DNA of 8,156 nt from Candidatus Blautia equi (GTDB taxonomy: Bacteria > Bacillota > Clostridia > Lachnospirales > Lachnospiraceae), in assembly GCA_018064695.1 (NCBI GenBank), contig JAGHUU010000242.1, positions 1 to 8,156 on the forward strand, given 5' to 3'. The position numbers and the translations under genes were made by a program. Under the pieces are notes generated by a model. It was not told the origin of the DNA, did no database searches, and worked only from the letters and a program-made list of their open reading frames with translations. Shown piece by piece: positions 6,562 to 8,156 of the stretch (position 1 is the stretch's first letter; each line of letters starts with the position of its first letter).

Positions 6562-6572
6562 AACCATGCAGA

Positions 6573-7043
6573 TCAATACATTTTCTGCACTTTAAAATCG
6601 CGCTCTGCTTCTCTTCTCTGATCCTTCTTGGCAATGTCCTCTCTCTTATCATAGAGCTTCTTACCACGTGCCAGACCGACCTCCACTTTTACCAGGCTGT
6701 CTTTGAAATAAACCTTAAGAGGCACCAGTGTGAGGCCTTTCTCCTTGATCTTTGCCTCGATCTTATTGATCTCATAGCGGTGAAGGAGCAGCTTTCTGAT
6801 ACGGAGCGGATCTTTATTAAAGATGTTTCCCTTCTCGTATGGGCTGATGTGCATGCCGTACACATACACCTCGCCTCGCTCTACACGGATAAAGGATTCC
6901 TTGATGCTGCATTTTCCGGAGCGGAGAGATTTCACCTCTGTGCCGGCCAGAGAAATACCAGCCTCATAAGTATCCTCTATAAAATAATCATGATATGCCT
7001 TTTTGTTGTTGGCAATGAGATATTCCCCTTTTTTCTTTGCCAT
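6573..7043 (-). CDS. smpB: SsrA (tmRNA)-binding protein
   Basis: Small basic RNA-binding protein that binds the tRNA-like part of tmRNA and brings it to stalled ribosomes, starting trans-translation. The 156-residue product has the normal length and all landmarks: IANNKKAYHDYFIE (10-23), the LAGTEVKSLR signature (32-41), the HISPY segment (65-69), RKLLLH (83-88) and RGKKLYDKRE (126-135), then a basic C-terminal tail that enters the mRNA channel. The start ATG follows AGGAGG at a good distance within a 12-base gap after rnr, so the two are an operon; RNase R degrades the defective mRNAs released by SmpB-tmRNA. The tmRNA gene ssrA, which lies next to smpB in some Firmicutes, is not found between smpB and the lipoprotein gene (213 bases, too short for it). 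Confidence 0.98.
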   Translation of the reverse strand: MAKKKGEYLIANNKKAYHDYFIEDTYEAGISLAGTEVKSLRSGKCSIKESFIRVERGEVYVYGMHISPYEKGNIFNKDPLRIRKLLLHRYEINKIEAKIKEKGLTLVPLKVYFKDSLVKVEVGLARGKKLYDKREDIAKKDQRREAERDFKVQKMY

Positions 7044-7055
7044 AGCATCCTCCTG

Positions 7056-8156
7056 TCAGACTTCCTCCGCTTCCAGCACAAAGTCGATGGTTTTTGCCAC
7101 GGTATCGGCGGCATCCACGCGGACTCTGACCTTCTGTCCAAGTCTGTATACTTTCTTTCTCATTTCTCCCCGGAGCTCGTAGGTCTCCTGGTCAAATTCG
7201 TAATAGTCATCTCTCATGGATGAGATATGTACCAGTCCCTCCACCGTATTCGGAAGCTCCACATAGAGGCCCCAGCCGGTGACGCCGGATATGATTCCCT
7301 CATAGGATTCTCCCAGGTGATAGGACATATATTCTGCTTTTTTCAGTTTGTCGGATTCTCTCTCCGCCTCATCGGCCCTTCTCTCGCAGATGCTGGACTG
7401 CTGTGCTACCTCATCGAGAATCTCTTTATAGTGCTCTGTCTTTCCCTCCCTTGCCAGTCGGCCTCTCAGGTTATCGCGGATGATGCGGTGGATTTGCAGG
7501 TCCGGATAGCGGCGGATCGGTGAGGTGAAATGACAGTAATATTTTGCTGCCAGACCAAAATGGCCGGTGCATTCTGTGGTGTATCTGGCCTGCTTCATGG
7601 TGCGAAGTGCCAGTCTTGAGATCATGGCTTCATTTGGAAGGCCTTCGATCTCTGCCAGGATCTCCTGAATCTCCTTAGGTGTGATCTCCTCCCGGGCTTT
7701 CTGTACATGCACGCCCTGGTTGTGGATCAGGGTCAGAAGGTTTTCCACCTTCTCCGGATCCGGGTTCTCATGGGTACGGTATACAAAAGGATATTCGCCC
7801 TTACAGTACTCCTGTGCAACGGTCTCGTTGGCAAGGAGCATGAAGTCCTCGATGATCCTTGTAGCCACATTGGCCTCATAAGGTTTGATATCAATGGCTC
7901 TGCCGGCCTCGTTTAAGATGATCTTGCTCTCCGGGAAGTCGAAATCTATAGAACCTCTGTTGTGTCTCTTCTCTCTTAAAAGAGCGGAAAGCTCCTTCAT
8001 TAAGAAGAACATCGGCACTTCCTCTTTATAGCGCTCCTCCGCCTCAGGGTCTGTGCCCTCCAGAATGTTCTTTACCACGGTATAGGACATTCTCTCGTTT
8101 ACACAGATCACGGTCTCTGCGATCTTATGGTTGACTACCTGACCTTCCTCATTGAT
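7056..8156 (-). CDS. rnr: Ribonuclease R (C-terminal 366 residues; start lies beyond the window)
   Basis: Processive 3'-to-5' exoribonuclease of the RNase II/RNB family that unwinds and degrades structured RNA. The frame is open to the window end, so the internal GTG or ATG codons near 8111 and 8090 are not the start; the first visible residues are INEEGQVVNHKI. Seen are the later part of the RNB domain, with RGSIDFDFPE (67-76 of the fragment), RIIEDFMLLANE (100-111) and the RNase II family signature at 199-223 including YCHFTSPIRRYPDL. An S1 RNA-binding domain follows (about 281-360, GWGLYVELPNTVEGLVHIS). The metal-binding aspartates of the active site lie upstream, outside the window. The protein ends soon after S1, without a long basic tail. 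RNase R rather than RNase II is favoured by the smpB neighbour and by the motif wording. Confidence 0.96.
   Translation of the reverse strand: MNEEGQVVNHKIAETVICVNERMSYTVVKNILEGTDPEAEERYKEEVPMFFLMKELSALLREKRHNRGSIDFDFPESKIILNEAGRAIDIKPYEANVATRIIEDFMLLANETVAQEYCKGEYPFVYRTHENPDPEKVENLLTLIHNQGVHVQKAREEITPKEIQEILAEIEGLPNEAMISRLALRTMKQARYTTECTGHFGLAAKYYCHFTSPIRRYPDLQIHRIIRDNLRGRLAREGKTEHYKEILDEVAQQSSICERRADEAERESDKLKKAEYMSYHLGESYEGIISGVTGWGLYVELPNTVEGLVHISSMRDDYYEFDQETYELRGEMRKKVYRLGQKVRVRVDAADTVAKTIDFVLEAEEV

Noticed and set aside
1..8156. Search for CRISPR arrays, insertion sequences, tRNA genes or phage genes
   Set aside because: No tandem spaced repeats, terminal inverted repeats with transposase motifs, or tRNA-like cloverleaf ends were seen; the window is tightly packed with core genes.

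Overview
The window is one strand of conserved bacterial housekeeping genes, all read on the minus strand, so transcription runs from high to low coordinates. The gene order pyrH-frr-uppS-cdsA-dxr-rseP, with rnr-smpB just upstream, is the arrangement of Firmicutes/Clostridia. The protein sequences, the lipoprotein style (short basic signal peptide, acidic and Pro/Glu-rich linkers) and the strong AGGAGG ribosome-binding sites suggest a gut-type Lachnospiraceae clostridium. The genus cannot be fixed from the sequence alone.

Layout in transcription order. (1) 8156-7056: the C-terminal half of RNase R, cut by the window edge. (2) 7043-6573: SmpB, 12 bases downstream of rnr. (3) 6572-6360: the largest intergenic gap (213 bases). 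It holds a sigma-A promoter with perfect -35 and -10 hexamers and a leader of about 108 nt that contains a long imperfect hairpin. (4) 6359-5409: an unfamiliar secreted lipoprotein. (5) 5372-4674: UMP kinase PyrH. (6) 4629-4075: ribosome recycling factor Frr. (7) 4074-3943: a gap with an intrinsic terminator-like hairpin and a second small hairpin touching the next ribosome-binding site. (8) 3942-3232: undecaprenyl diphosphate synthase UppS, overlapping cdsA by one base. (9) 3232-2438: CdsA. (10) 2424-1273: Dxr. (11) 1205-1: the site-2 protease RseP, starting at TTG and lacking only its extreme C-terminus. No gap exceeds 300 bases. No tRNA, rRNA, tmRNA, mobile element or CRISPR array was seen.

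How the genes work together: RNase R and SmpB belong to trans-translation and decay of defective mRNAs; PyrH supplies UDP for nucleotides and cell-wall precursors; Frr recycles ribosomes; Dxr feeds the MEP pathway whose isoprenoids UppS turns into the C55 lipid carrier; CdsA makes CDP-diacylglycerol for phospholipids; RseP cleaves membrane proteins within the bilayer.

The window is mostly ordinary core genome. The points worth a second look are the uncharacterised lipoprotein placed at the head of the pyrH-frr transcript, its strong promoter and structured leader, and the terminator-like hairpin that splits frr from uppS without an obvious new promoter behind it.
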